Assembly: GCA_964544655.1 (NCBI GenBank)
Contig: CAZJCM010000005.1
Span: forward strand, 23,810 to 87,809
Source: HyVt-443 sp964544655
Lineage (GTDB): Bacteria > Pseudomonadota > Gammaproteobacteria > Chromatiales > Chromatiaceae
DNA: 64,000 nucleotides
Direction of reading: 5' to 3'
Each line of letters starts with the position of its first letter. Position 1 is the stretch's first letter. The notes beneath the pieces were generated by a model. That model was given only the letters and a program-made list of their open reading frames with translations, had not been told where the DNA came from and searched no databases. Both the position numbers and the translations under genes were made by a program. Below, piece by piece: positions 34,748 to 44,146 of this stretch.

Positions 34748-37273
34748 ATGCCCTATTACGTCGATAACCATTTCCAGCCCCTGATCCGCAGCCGGCCAAA
34801 CGAAAAACTGGTTCAGCTGCCCACCCTGGGCCTGGAAAAAAAGGCCATCACCAGCGATTTCAAACACTATTTCGCCCACACCCTGGGACGCGATGGCAAC
34901 TGCCGCTCCAGCCATTATCCTTACAAGGCCCTGGCCATGTGCGTACGCGACCGGCTGATGGAGCGTTGGAAGAAGACTCAGGAGGCGTACGACCAGGCCG
35001 ACTGCCGCCGCACCTATTACCTCTCCCTGGAATTCCTCATGGGCCGCGCCCTGGGCAATGCCATGCTCAACCTGGGCATGACCAGCGCCGCGGCCCGGGC
35101 GCTGCACGATCTGGGCCTGGAGATGGAAGAGATCGCCGAGGCCGAACCGGATGCTGGCCTTGGCAATGGCGGCCTGGGGCGTCTGGCAGCCTGTTTTCTG
35201 GATAGCTGTGCGACCCTGCAGTACCCGGTGAAGGGCTACGGCATCCGTTATGAATACGGCATGTTCCGGCAACTGATCAGCGACGGCCAGCAGGTCGAGG
35301 AGCCAGACCACTGGCTGCGCGACGGCAACCCCTGGGAGATGGAACGGCCGGAGTACAAACAGCGGGTCGCGTTTGGCGGCCGCAGCGAATTCTACCAGGA
35401 TGAGCAGGGGCATCTGCGCGCCCGCTGGGTAGATACTCATGAGGTGCTGGCAGTACCTTACGACATCCCCATTCCCGGCTATCGCAACGGCACCGTCAAC
35501 ACCCTGCGTCTGTGGCAGGCAGCGGCAACGGAAGAGTTCGACTTGGACGAGTTCAACGCCGGCAGCTACCCCGAGGCGGTGGAATCGAAAAACCACGCCG
35601 AGAACATCACCATGGTGCTCTATCCCAATGACGCCAGTGAAAACGGCAAGGAGCTGCGGCTGAAACAGCAATACTTCCTCGCCAGCGCCAGCATGAAAGA
35701 CGTGATGCGCGAATGGAAGCGGCTGCACGGTGACGATCTGTCCAAATTCGCGGACATAAACTGCTTCCAGCTCAACGACACCCACCCCACCATCGCAGTG
35801 GCGGAGCTGATGCGCCTGTTGCTGGATGAGGAGCATCTGGATTGGGACAGCGCCTGGGACATCACCCGAAAGACTATGGCCTACACCAACCACACCCTGC
35901 TGCCAGAGGCCCTGGAGCGCTGGCCGGTACGGCTGTTCCAGCGCCTGCTGCCGCGGCTGCTGGACATCATCTACGAAATCAATGCCCGCCACCTGGCCGA
36001 GGTCGCCAACCGCCGGCCTGGCGACACCGGCCTCCAGCGCCGTATGTCGATCATCGAAGAGGGCCCGGATCCCCAGGTGCGCATGGCCTATCTGGCGATC
36101 GTCGGCAGCTTTTCGGTGAACGGTGTTGCAGAGCTCCACTCCCGCCTGCTGGCGGAAGGCCTGTTCCGTGACTTCCACCAGCTGTGGCCGGACAAATTCA
36201 ACAACAAGACCAACGGCGTGACCCAGCGCCGCTGGCTCGCCTATTGCAACCCTGGACTGCGTGAGCTGCTCAACGACACCATCGGCGATGGCTGGATCAG
36301 TGATCTGGCGCAGATACGGAAAGTGGCGCCGTTCGCCGACGACAGCGCCTTCCGCGACAAGTGGCACCAGGTGAAACAGGAGAACAAGGCGCGACTGGCC
36401 GCCATGGTCTATCGGGACTGCGGCATTCGCTTCGACCCTCAGGCGATGTTCGATGTGCAGGTCAAGCGCATCCACGAATACAAACGCCAACTGCTCAACC
36501 TGCTGCACGTAATCCATCTCTACGCCCGGATCAAGGCAGGAGAAACGGAAGACTGGGTGCCGCGCTGTGTGCTCATCGGCGGCAAGGCGGCCCCTGGCTA
36601 CGTTCGCGCCAAGCAGATCATCAAGCTGATCAACAATGTGGCCCGGGTGATCAACCGTGACCCCCAGGTCGGTGACCTGCTGAAGGTCGCCTTCCTGCCC
36701 GACTACCGGGTATCGGCGATGGAACTGATCGCTCCCGGCACCGATCTGTCGGAACAGATCTCCACCGCCGGCAAGGAGGCCTCGGGCACTGGCAACATGA
36801 AATTCATGATGAACGGGGCGCTCACCATCGGCACCCTGGACGGGGCCAACATCGAAATCCGCAAGGAGGTTGGAGATGACAACTTCTTCCTCTTCGGCCT
36901 GACCGAAGAGGAGGTGGAGAAGCAGCGCCGCGACTACCACCCCAACGTGATCATCGCCCGCGACGCCAATCTCTCCCAGGTGATGAACCTGCTGGAGAAG
37001 GGCCACTTCAACCAATTTGAGCCCGGCATCTTCAATGACATCATCAGCGGTATCCGCAGCCCCGACGACCCCTGGATGGTGGCCGCCGATTTCGCCAGCT
37101 ATGTAGATGCCCAGGCACAGGCATCCAAGGCCTACAGGAGCCAGGAGCGGTGGGTGAGAAGCGCCATTATCAACACCGCCTGCAGCGGCAAGTTCTCCAC
37201 CGACCGCACGATGGAGGAGTACAACGCCGACATCTGGCACATGGACGCAATACCGGCACTACCGCTGGAGTAA
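34748..37273 (+). CDS. glgP: Glycogen/alpha-glucan phosphorylase
   Basis: 841 residues of the GT35 family. It releases glucose-1-phosphate from storage glucans. The PLP lysine is in EASGTGNMKFMMNGAL, and the glucan and phosphate site segments are YLSLEFLMGRALGNAMLN (N-terminal region), GLGNGGLGRLAACFLDS and NDTHPTIAVAEL. Length and motifs are typical. It is the first gene of a four-gene run with gdh-like, ycgL and serB, with very tight spacing (2 bp to the next gene). Confidence 0.97.
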   Translation: MPYYVDNHFQPLIRSRPNEKLVQLPTLGLEKKAITSDFKHYFAHTLGRDGNCRSSHYPYKALAMCVRDRLMERWKKTQEAYDQADCRRTYYLSLEFLMGRALGNAMLNLGMTSAAARALHDLGLEMEEIAEAEPDAGLGNGGLGRLAACFLDSCATLQYPVKGYGIRYEYGMFRQLISDGQQVEEPDHWLRDGNPWEMERPEYKQRVAFGGRSEFYQDEQGHLRARWVDTHEVLAVPYDIPIPGYRNGTVNTLRLWQAAATEEFDLDEFNAGSYPEAVESKNHAENITMVLYPNDASENGKELRLKQQYFLASASMKDVMREWKRLHGDDLSKFADINCFQLNDTHPTIAVAELMRLLLDEEHLDWDSAWDITRKTMAYTNHTLLPEALERWPVRLFQRLLPRLLDIIYEINARHLAEVANRRPGDTGLQRRMSIIEEGPDPQVRMAYLAIVGSFSVNGVAELHSRLLAEGLFRDFHQLWPDKFNNKTNGVTQRRWLAYCNPGLRELLNDTIGDGWISDLAQIRKVAPFADDSAFRDKWHQVKQENKARLAAMVYRDCGIRFDPQAMFDVQVKRIHEYKRQLLNLLHVIHLYARIKAGETEDWVPRCVLIGGKAAPGYVRAKQIIKLINNVARVINRDPQVGDLLKVAFLPDYRVSAMELIAPGTDLSEQISTAGKEASGTGNMKFMMNGALTIGTLDGANIEIRKEVGDDNFFLFGLTEEEVEKQRRDYHPNVIIARDANLSQVMNLLEKGHFNQFEPGIFNDIISGIRSPDDPWMVAADFASYVDAQAQASKAYRSQERWVRSAIINTACSGKFSTDRTMEEYNADIWHMDAIPALPLE

Positions 37274-37275
37274 CC

Positions 37276-38598
37276 ATGACCACATCGACCCAGGAAGCGG
37301 CAGAAAACCGCTCACCGGCCCATATCAGCCACCTGCAGTTCCAGCGGGCAGCCGCCCATCTGAGCGGGCTGAAGCGGGGGCTGATGGACTTCTTCCGCTA
37401 CCCGAAGCGTACCATCACCACCTGCTTCCCGATCGAGATGGAGGATGGCTCGGTGCAGAGCTTCCACGGCTTCCGGGTGCTGCACAACAACGTGCTTGGA
37501 CCAGGCAAGGGGGGCATACGCTTCCATCCGCAGGTGGACCGGGAAGAGGTGACGGCCCTGGCCGCGCTGATGACCTGGAAGAGCGCCCTGGTAGACATTC
37601 CCTTCGGTGGCGCCAAGGGCGGTGTTGCCTGCGACACGAAGACGCTGAGCGAGCGGGAGCTGCGCCGTATCACCCGCCGCTTCATCAGCGAACTGGGAAA
37701 CAACATCGGCCCCCAGACCGACATCCCGGCACCGGACATGTACACCAACGCCCAGACCATGGCCTGGATCTACGACACCTACGACATGATGCATCCAGGC
37801 CGCAACAACCGCCCGGTGGTCACCGGCAAACCGCTGCAGCTGGGTGGTTCCGCCGGCCGTGAGGAGGCTACCGCCCGAGGTTGCCTGATCGTCACCGAAC
37901 ACTTCCTGTCACGCATCAATCTCCCTGGCCTCGCTTCGCTGCAGGGGGCCCGGGTGGCCATCCAAGGCTTCGGCCAGGTGGGGCGCGGCCTGGCGCGGCT
38001 GCTGCGCAGCGCAGGCGCCAAGGTGATTGCGGTCAGTGATACCCAAGGCGGCATCCATTCCGATGGTGGCGGTCTGGACATCGATGCGGTGGAGGCGTGG
38101 AAGAGAGAACACCATACGGTGGTTGGCCTGCCCGAGACCCGCACCATTACCAATCAGGACCTGCTGACTCTCGACTGCGACATCCTGTTTCCCGCCGCCC
38201 TCGGCAACCAGATCCACCGTGACAACGCCACCCGGGTCCAGGCTCGGCTGATCGTGGAAGCGGCCAACCGCCCGGTCACGCCAGACGCCGATGACATCCT
38301 GCATGCCCGCGACATCCTGGTGCTGCCGGACATCCTGGCCAATGCCGGAGGCGTTACCGTCAGTTACTTCGAGTGGGTGCAGAACATCCAGAACCAGGAG
38401 TGGCTGCTGAGCGATATCAACAGCCGCCTGCGGGACAAGATGACCCGCGCCACCGATGCCGTTTACGACCGCTGGCGGCGCTTTCAGACTGATCCGGATA
38501 CACCGGCGGCCTGCTGCAAGGATCTGCGCACCGCTGCCCTGGCAGTGGCCGTGGAGCGGGTTGCCCAAGCCACCCTGCAACGAGGAATCTGGCCATGA
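37276..38598 (+). CDS. Glu/Leu/Phe/Val dehydrogenase family protein
   Basis: 440 residues from the ATG at 37276, two bases after glgP. The substrate lysine region is GPGKGGIRFHPQV and MTWKSALVDIPFGGAKGGV; the NAD(P) Rossmann motif is VAIQGFGQVGRGLARLL. It probably catalyses reversible oxidative deamination of glutamate (family inference); the exact amino acid and cofactor are not resolved. The in-frame upstream extension from 37150 lies inside glgP and is rejected. Confidence 0.92.
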   Translation: MTTSTQEAAENRSPAHISHLQFQRAAAHLSGLKRGLMDFFRYPKRTITTCFPIEMEDGSVQSFHGFRVLHNNVLGPGKGGIRFHPQVDREEVTALAALMTWKSALVDIPFGGAKGGVACDTKTLSERELRRITRRFISELGNNIGPQTDIPAPDMYTNAQTMAWIYDTYDMMHPGRNNRPVVTGKPLQLGGSAGREEATARGCLIVTEHFLSRINLPGLASLQGARVAIQGFGQVGRGLARLLRSAGAKVIAVSDTQGGIHSDGGGLDIDAVEAWKREHHTVVGLPETRTITNQDLLTLDCDILFPAALGNQIHRDNATRVQARLIVEAANRPVTPDADDILHARDILVLPDILANAGGVTVSYFEWVQNIQNQEWLLSDINSRLRDKMTRATDAVYDRWRRFQTDPDTPAACCKDLRTAALAVAVERVAQATLQRGIWP

Positions 38599-38879
38599 GC
38601 CACACCACCGACGAAAGAACCCCCTGCTGGATCTATCGCAGCAGCCGCAAAGAGGAGATGTACCTCTATCTGGCCACCGAGGACGCCTTCGACCAACTGC
38701 CGGAAGCGTTGCTGAAACATTTCGGCAAACCGGTGCGGGTCATGGAGTTACCCCTCGACCCGGCGCGCAAACTGGCCCGCGAGGATGTGAACCAGGTGAT
38801 CAGGAACCTCCGTGAGCAGGGTTTCCACCTGCAGCTGCCACCGGAGATTCATCCTGACCTGCGCGATGGCGAATACTGA
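38595..38879 (+). CDS. ycgL: YcgL domain protein
   Basis: 94 residues of the YcgL family, about the usual size. The pattern is CWIYRSSRKEEMYLYLA, then PEALLKHFGKPVRVMEL and LREQGFHLQLPPE. Function unknown in the family. It overlaps the dehydrogenase gene by four bases (ATGA) and precedes serB by 4 bp, so it is cotranscribed with both. Confidence 0.88.
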   Translation: MSHTTDERTPCWIYRSSRKEEMYLYLATEDAFDQLPEALLKHFGKPVRVMELPLDPARKLAREDVNQVIRNLREQGFHLQLPPEIHPDLRDGEY

Positions 38880-38883
38880 AGCC

Positions 38884-40095
38884 ATGCGCGAAATCATCCT
38901 GCTCAACATCACCGGCCGCGACCACCCCGGCCTGACCGCTGCACTGGCCGATGTACTGGCGGAGCATGGGGTCAACATCCTGGATATCGGCCAGGCGGTG
39001 ATCCATGACCATCTCTCCCTGGGCATGCTGCTGGAGGTGCCCCCCCAGGCCCAATCCGGCCCGGTGGTCAAGGACTTGCTCTATCAAGCCCACCAGCTGG
39101 GCCTGAACATCGACTTCAAGCCCATCGAAGAGGACGAGTACGAGGGCTGGGTGGGACTCCAGGGCAAACCCCGTTACATCATCACACTGCTTGGCCGCAA
39201 GCTCACTGCCGGCAATATCTCCCATGTGGCGCGGGTGGTCTCCGCCCATGGCCTCAATATCGACGGCATCACCCGCCTCTCCGGCCGCTTCTCCCTGCGC
39301 CGCGGGAACCCCAACCGCCGGGCCTGCGTGGAATTCTCGGTCCGCGGCGAACCAGCCGACGAAACCACCCTGCGGCAGGCATTGCTGGAGATCAGCCGTA
39401 CCGACGAAGTGGACGTCGCCTTCCAGGCCGACGACCTGTACCGGCGCAACCGACGCCTGATCGTCTTCGATATGGACTCCACCTTGATCCAGGTGGAGGT
39501 GATCGACGAACTGGCCCGGGCCGCCGGGGTGGGGGAACAGGTGGCAGCGATCACCGAAGCGGCAATGCGCGGCGAGATCGATTTCAAAGAGAGCTTCCGC
39601 CGCCGCATGGCCCTGCTCAAGGGCCTGGATGAAGCCGTACTGCAACGAATCGCCGAGGAACTGCCGATCACCGAGGGGGCTGAACGACTGATCTCCAGCC
39701 TCAAGCGCCTGGGCTACCGGATCGGCATTCTTTCCGGCGGCTTCACCTATTTCGCCCGCCATCTGCAGCAGCAGCTGGAGGTCGACTGTATCTCCGCCAA
39801 CGAGCTGGACATCCGCGACGGCCGTCTCACCGGCGAGGTAAAAGGAGAGATCGTCGACGGTGAGAAAAAGGCCGAGCTACTACAGCGGATGGCGGCGGAA
39901 ATGGGTATCGGCCTGCAGCAGGTGATCGCCGTCGGCGATGGCGCCAACGACCTGCCAATGCTGGGGCTGGCCGGCCTCGGGGTCGCCTTCCACGCCAAGC
40001 CGGTGGTGCGCAACAACGCCCGCCACGCCATCTCCACACTGGGCCTCGACGGCATTCTCTACCTGCTGGGGGTAAGGGACCGGGAGGTAATCTGA
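38884..40095 (+). CDS. serB: Phosphoserine phosphatase with N-terminal ACT domains
   Basis: 403 residues from the ATG at 38884. Two ACT domains (about 1-80 and 95-180, the latter beginning YIITLLGRKLTAGNISH) precede the HAD domain. The catalytic motif is VFDMDSTLIQVEVIDEL, followed by LSGGFTYFARHL and GDGANDLPML. It hydrolyses phosphoserine in serine synthesis; the ACT domains likely bind serine. This long form resembles Pseudomonas and mycobacterial SerB. Starts at 38812 or 38866 are possible but overlap ycgL. Confidence 0.95.
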   Translation: MREIILLNITGRDHPGLTAALADVLAEHGVNILDIGQAVIHDHLSLGMLLEVPPQAQSGPVVKDLLYQAHQLGLNIDFKPIEEDEYEGWVGLQGKPRYIITLLGRKLTAGNISHVARVVSAHGLNIDGITRLSGRFSLRRGNPNRRACVEFSVRGEPADETTLRQALLEISRTDEVDVAFQADDLYRRNRRLIVFDMDSTLIQVEVIDELARAAGVGEQVAAITEAAMRGEIDFKESFRRRMALLKGLDEAVLQRIAEELPITEGAERLISSLKRLGYRIGILSGGFTYFARHLQQQLEVDCISANELDIRDGRLTGEVKGEIVDGEKKAELLQRMAAEMGIGLQQVIAVGDGANDLPMLGLAGLGVAFHAKPVVRNNARHAISTLGLDGILYLLGVRDREVI

Positions 40096-40180
40096 ATCGA
40101 TATGGGTGCCACCGGCACTGGAGGGGTAGCCGACTCAATCCAGTCAGCCGTAGATTGGGCAAAGGAGTGGCAACGACACC

Positions 40181-40747
40181 TCACTCAACCTGCATCAGCC
40201 CCTGGATCCGGTCCACATAGCGCCGCGTCTCCGGTGGCACCAGGGGTGCGATCTGCTCCCACTGTTTCACCCGGTCCGCCTCGGCCACCCGTTCGAAGGC
40301 CCGGCGCACCCTGCTGTAGCCTGCGTTATAGCTGGCAAAGGTAAAATCGAGGCGCTCTTCTTTCGGCAGCCGTTTCAACCAGCGCCGGTACAGTTTCCGG
40401 TCATAATAGATCGCCGCGGCGATGTTCCAGTGGGGATCCTCGATGTTCTGAAAATGAGGGTTGTCCTTTCTGATCTCGGCGAAAGTGCCCGGCATGATCT
40501 GCATGATGCCCTTTGCCCCGGCAGCGCTGCGGGCGGCAGGATCGAGACCGGACTCGGCGATCCCCTGGGCCTTGAACCAGCGCCAGTCGAACCCCGGGCC
40601 GAAATAGTGTTTGGCGTATTTCTTGAAATAGCGGTCGTAGTTATCGGTCCAGTGGGGATGCCGCACGTGTTTGCTCAGCCCGGCCAGAACCACCGAAGGG
40701 ACCAGAACTGACAACAGCAGCCATGCCGGCCGCAAATGCCCACCCAT
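40181..40747 (-). CDS. Soluble lytic transglycosylase-like protein
   Basis: 188 residues from the ATG at 40747. An N-terminal hydrophobic signal (RPAWLLLSVLVPSVVLAG) is followed by an SLT domain with the catalytic glutamate in KAQGIAESGLDP, then GAKGIMQIMPGTFAE and FTFASYNAGYSRVRRA. It should cleave peptidoglycan in the periplasm to anhydro-muropeptides. Its ATG overlaps the stop of the DUF350 gene (TGATG), so the two are coupled. Upstream reading to 40750 would need a TTG start. Confidence 0.9.
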   Translation of the reverse strand: MGGHLRPAWLLLSVLVPSVVLAGLSKHVRHPHWTDNYDRYFKKYAKHYFGPGFDWRWFKAQGIAESGLDPAARSAAGAKGIMQIMPGTFAEIRKDNPHFQNIEDPHWNIAAAIYYDRKLYRRWLKRLPKEERLDFTFASYNAGYSRVRRAFERVAEADRVKQWEQIAPLVPPETRRYVDRIQGLMQVE

Positions 40748-40977
40748 CAATTGAGGCCCAGGCCGATCACCAACCCCAGGGCAGTACCGATGCCGATGAA
40801 GATACCCATGATCATCACCCCCACTGCGAGGTTTCCCTTGGCCAGTTCATCCGGGATACTGAAATTGACGATATGACTGAAGACCTTGCAGCCAAGCCAC
40901 ATAAAAAACAGGGTCATGGCGCCGCCGATGAAGGCGTAGATGAAATTGAGCAGTATCGGATCGAGCGTATCGGACAT
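40747..40977 (-). CDS. DUF350-like small membrane protein
   Basis: 76 residues from the ATG at 40977 (GAGG upstream). Two hydrophobic helices: LLNFIYAFIGGAMTLFFMWL and the C-terminal VGVMIMGIFIGIGTALGLVIGLG. The loop between them carries DELAKGNLAVG, typical of the DUF350 (YjfL-like) family, here with one repeat unit only. Inner membrane, function unknown. Overlap with the lytic transglycosylase suggests a shared envelope function. Confidence 0.75.
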   Translation of the reverse strand: MSDTLDPILLNFIYAFIGGAMTLFFMWLGCKVFSHIVNFSIPDELAKGNLAVGVMIMGIFIGIGTALGLVIGLGLN

Positions 40978-41066
40978 CCCCACCTCTTTTCTCGTTGTTA
41001 TGGCCGGCCATCAGAGCATAGACGGCGATGCCCCCGGACTCAAGGCGGAGGGGTGACCGGGAGCGA

Positions 41067-41873
41067 TCAAAACCCCCGGGCCTGTTTCACGATCTCATAG
41101 GCCTGACGGATCTCATGTGTCTGCTGGGTGGCGATCTTCATCATCTCATCCGGCAACCCCTTGGCCACCAGCTTGTCAGGGTGATGCTGACTGATCAGGC
41201 GCCGATAGGCCTTCTTCACCTCGGCATCGCTGGCATCGGCGGTTACATTCAGCAGCGCATAGGCATCTTCCAGGGAAGGCTTGGCAGGTGCCCCGGCTCG
41301 ACCGCCACCGCTACCGGAGAAATTGCGCTCGGCCTGGATCATGCGCTCCAACCGGCGATAGAGGAACTCAGGAATCCCCAGTTGGTGACAAATGTGCAAC
41401 AGCAGCCGGTCTTCCGCCGGGTCCAGTCTGCCGTCGGCGTAGGCCGCCTGTAGCAGGATCTCGATGAACATCTGGATCAGGGTGGTGCGGCGCCGGCATT
41501 CGCGGCGAAACTGCGCCAACACATCGTCCAACGGGAAATCCGACCGTTTGCCCTGATTGAACAGATCGATGGCGGTGCGGCGCATACCGGCATCCAGATC
41601 CATTCGCGTCATCACCGCCTTGGCCAGGGCGATCTCGTCTGGTGAGACGCGCCCATCCGCCTTCGCCAGATGGCCCATGACGGAGAAGGTGGCGGTAAAG
41701 AAGGCAGTCTGCACCCGCTCCCGCTCGGCGCCGGACGGCAACACCTCTTCGCCCTCCAGGCCGCGCAGCCCCTTATCCAGGTTGTGCCCCAGCACTGCGC
41801 CCAGCAGCGCACCCAGTGGCCCCCCCAGCATAAAGCCGAAAGCACCGCCTGCAAGTTTTCCCCACCAGCCCAC
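41067..41873 (-). CDS. djlA: Membrane-anchored DnaJ-like co-chaperone DjlA
   Basis: 268 residues. An N-terminal glycine-rich transmembrane segment (GAFGFMLGGPLGALLGAVLG), the TerB-like central domain (ADGRVSPDEIALAKAVM and ADGRLDPAEDRLLLHIC) and a C-terminal J domain with HPD in ISQHHPDKLVAKGLP. It recruits DnaK at the inner membrane. All three parts have the family order and length. Confidence 0.95.
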   Translation of the reverse strand: MGWWGKLAGGAFGFMLGGPLGALLGAVLGHNLDKGLRGLEGEEVLPSGAERERVQTAFFTATFSVMGHLAKADGRVSPDEIALAKAVMTRMDLDAGMRRTAIDLFNQGKRSDFPLDDVLAQFRRECRRRTTLIQMFIEILLQAAYADGRLDPAEDRLLLHICHQLGIPEFLYRRLERMIQAERNFSGSGGGRAGAPAKPSLEDAYALLNVTADASDAEVKKAYRRLISQHHPDKLVAKGLPDEMMKIATQQTHEIRQAYEIVKQARGF

Positions 41874-42004
41874 TCGTCTCTCCTCGTTCGATAGAATTTA
41901 TTCAATGCACACGGTCAATCGCGCTGCTTGTGCTGAAAGCGGCACCCCCCATGCACAGGATGGGATGATAGCTTTTTTACCCGCAATCGCCCATCCGGCC
42001 GCGC

Positions 42005-42670
42005 TCACTTCCCTTTCAGATAGAGCTCGTCACTAAAACTGCCCACCCAGCGAGGGCGGTAGAGCACCAGGATGGTCATCACCCAGCCGTTGAGGATCGC
42101 CTCGGGAAGGAACATGAGGGGAAAGAAGGGCAGGAAGTTCTGCTTCAGTTCCAACATGCTGAAGGCACCGCTGTAGACCAGCAAACCGGTGACCAGGTAA
42201 CCACTGACCAGGGCAACGAATCCTGCTGTCAGAAAACCATTGACCAGCACATAGATGAAAAAGTTCTTTGGCAACAGGGAACGAACCAGCACCAGGATCA
42301 CCTGGGTCAGGGTGATCGGCAGCAATCCCAGGATGATGGCATTGAGAAAGAAGCCGCTCCAGCCATGATCCAGGTTGAGAGTTACCGCCGCCAGGGCGAT
42401 GCTGCTGCAGATCAGGGCCAGTGACCAACCGAACATCAGTGTAAGAAAGGTTACACCGAGCAGATGAAAGCTCCAGGCCGGATCCACTTGTGCCCTGACG
42501 TGCCATAGCAGGATCAGCACCACGCAGCTACCGAGAAAGACATGCAACTGTTCGTTGTCGAGCAGGCGGCGCCAGGGTGCCATGCGCAGCGCTGACAGCA
42601 GCGCGAACAGATAGAGCGTGGCCACCCACCAGGTGAAGTTGCCGGAAAAGAGAGTGGACGAAAGTTCCAT
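42005..42670 (-). CDS. CbiM-like integral membrane protein (energy-coupling factor permease family, COG3235-type)
   Basis: 221 residues with six to seven hydrophobic segments (for example LYLFALLSALRMAPW, GSCVVLILLWHV, LICSSIALAAVTL, NAIILGLLPITLTQVILVLV). The segment PEAILNGWVMTILVLYRP near the C terminus is typical of the COG3235/CbiM-like family. Possible role: substrate component of a metal or vitamin uptake system, but no ATPase or EcfT gene lies nearby. The leader contains a hairpin (42683-42724). Confidence 0.7.
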   Translation of the reverse strand: MELSSTLFSGNFTWWVATLYLFALLSALRMAPWRRLLDNEQLHVFLGSCVVLILLWHVRAQVDPAWSFHLLGVTFLTLMFGWSLALICSSIALAAVTLNLDHGWSGFFLNAIILGLLPITLTQVILVLVRSLLPKNFFIYVLVNGFLTAGFVALVSGYLVTGLLVYSGAFSMLELKQNFLPFFPLMFLPEAILNGWVMTILVLYRPRWVGSFSDELYLKGK

Positions 42671-42682
42671 GCGTCATGTTCT

Positions 42683-42724
42683 CCCTGCAGGAAAGGAAAC
42701 GAGGCAACCCCGTTTCTGCCAGGG
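42683..42724 (-). promoter_or_regulatory. Leader hairpin overlapping the ribosome-binding site of the CbiM-like gene
   Basis: On the minus strand CCCTGGCAG pairs with CTGCAGGG, and inside it GAAACG pairs with CGTTTC. The 3' arm runs into GGGAG, the likely ribosome-binding site 10 bases before the ATG at 42670. A translational switch is possible; it matches no riboswitch class I can name. Confidence 0.4.
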
Positions 42725-42840
42725 GGTCGAGCGGAATGGCCCTGCTTCCTCTTAAATTATAATCGATGGTACCGTTCTGCGGTCGCGACAATCCGGCAGC
42801 CGACAGGAACCGGGGAGTCTGCGATCACGCCGGGGTGCTG

Positions 42841-43191
42841 TCATTGACATCCATCATCTGTCAGATAGATGATGCCGTCACGCACCTGCACTGGAATGCG
42901 CTCCAGATATTGATGCAGGCAAGGTCCGTCTATGCAGAGACCGCTGTCGATCTCGAAGCGGGCACCGTGGATGGCGCATTGAATCAGCTTCCCTTCCAGA
43001 TCGAGAAACTGGTCGGGATTCCAGTCCAACGGCGCCCCAGTGTGGGGACAGCTGTTACTGTAGGCCTCCACGGCCATTCCCTTGCGCACCAGAAAGCCAT
43101 CCAGCATCTGGCCGTGAAAATAGACCTTGAAACCTTTCGTTGCCCCGTCTGCAACCTCTTCCAGCGCCATCAGCACCCGTTCCCGGCTCAT
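42841..43191 (-). CDS. Rieske-type [2Fe-2S] protein
   Basis: 116 residues from the ATG at 43191. The cluster ligands are visible as CPHTGAP (C and H) and CAIHGARF (C and H), about 20 residues apart. There is no signal peptide or membrane helix, so it is a soluble Rieske ferredoxin or the small subunit of an oxygenase. It overlaps the stop of the PfkB gene (TGATG). A second ATG three bases upstream is closer to the GGGGGAGG and less likely. Confidence 0.88.
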   Translation of the reverse strand: MSRERVLMALEEVADGATKGFKVYFHGQMLDGFLVRKGMAVEAYSNSCPHTGAPLDWNPDQFLDLEGKLIQCAIHGARFEIDSGLCIDGPCLHQYLERIPVQVRDGIIYLTDDGCQ

Positions 43192-44048
43192 CATTCCTCC
43201 CCCGGCAGGCCCTGCCTGCCACATTTCTCACCTGCCAGACGACAGGCCCGCTCAAGCAATTGCGGCAGCGCCACGTCAGTGGCCATGCCATCGATCAGTG
43301 CCGCATTGAACACATCTCCGGCACCCAGGGTATCCACTATCCGGGGTGGCGGAAAGGCGGGACTGTAGTGCAATACCCCGTCCCGATCCATCCCCCAGGC
43401 GCCCTCCGCACCCCAGGCACAGGTCACCACACTGCCCGTCGGCAACTGTTGCCGCATCGATTGAAGAAATGCCGCACCATCGGAAAAGCCGCGGGACTCG
43501 GCATAACCACGGGAGAACATGATCCTGCGGATCTGGGGCAGCAAGCGCTCGATGCCAGCTCTGGGCTTCTCCACCTCCAGGGAGCAAGGCATCTCCGCCG
43601 GCAGCAGCCCCAACATGCGCTCCAATTCGGGCACGTTCCTGCCTTCGAAATGGATCCAGTCGAAGGCGGTCAAGTCGATAGCCGAGAAATCTGCTGCACT
43701 GAACTCCGGCAACCTGCGATGATGGACGATGGTGCGGCTGCCGTCCTCCCGGCTCAGCGTGACATAGGATGTGGGCGTGCACGCATCATGGTGGCGAACC
43801 ACCCATCTCATATCGACCCCATGACGAGCCAGATCCCGCACGATACGCTCACTCTCCGAATCGTCTGCAAGGGTGCCTGCCCAGCTGCAGTCATGCCCCA
43901 GCCTGGACAGCACCACCAGACTGTTGGTCGCATTCCCTCCGCGGCATATCTGCTGCGCCAGCGCCCGCACCTCACTATCCGGAGGCGGATAAGCGGCCAC
44001 GCTGTTGATGATGTCGATGGTGGCAATGCCGACGCCGAGAATACGCAT
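43191..44048 (-). CDS. PfkB-family sugar kinase (ketohexokinase-like)
   Basis: 285 residues. The N-terminal ribokinase motif is QICRGGNATNSLVVLSRLG, and the catalytic anion-hole motif with the base aspartate is VDTLGAGDVFNAALIDGM. The closest resemblance by pattern is to ketohexokinase-type members (GVGIATIDIINSVAAYP). The phosphate acceptor is unknown. It is coupled to the Rieske gene by a TGATG overlap. Confidence 0.88.
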   Translation of the reverse strand: MRILGVGIATIDIINSVAAYPPPDSEVRALAQQICRGGNATNSLVVLSRLGHDCSWAGTLADDSESERIVRDLARHGVDMRWVVRHHDACTPTSYVTLSREDGSRTIVHHRRLPEFSAADFSAIDLTAFDWIHFEGRNVPELERMLGLLPAEMPCSLEVEKPRAGIERLLPQIRRIMFSRGYAESRGFSDGAAFLQSMRQQLPTGSVVTCAWGAEGAWGMDRDGVLHYSPAFPPPRIVDTLGAGDVFNAALIDGMATDVALPQLLERACRLAGEKCGRQGLPGEE

Positions 44049-44146
44049 GATTTGTAAACACCAAGTTCATACCAGAGGTCGGAGTCACGCCATAAAAACA
44101 TCTTCTGTTGGCACTGCCCGGAATAGCGTGACCCAGCATATAGTCC

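Noticed and set aside
34541..37240. 899-residue minus-strand ORF
   Set aside because: It is the antisense shadow of glgP, caused by high GC content; the plus frame has all phosphorylase motifs.
42005..42670. Cobalt transporter CbiM with cobalamin riboswitch
   Set aside because: No cbiNQO genes and no B12-box (GCCACTG) in the leader.
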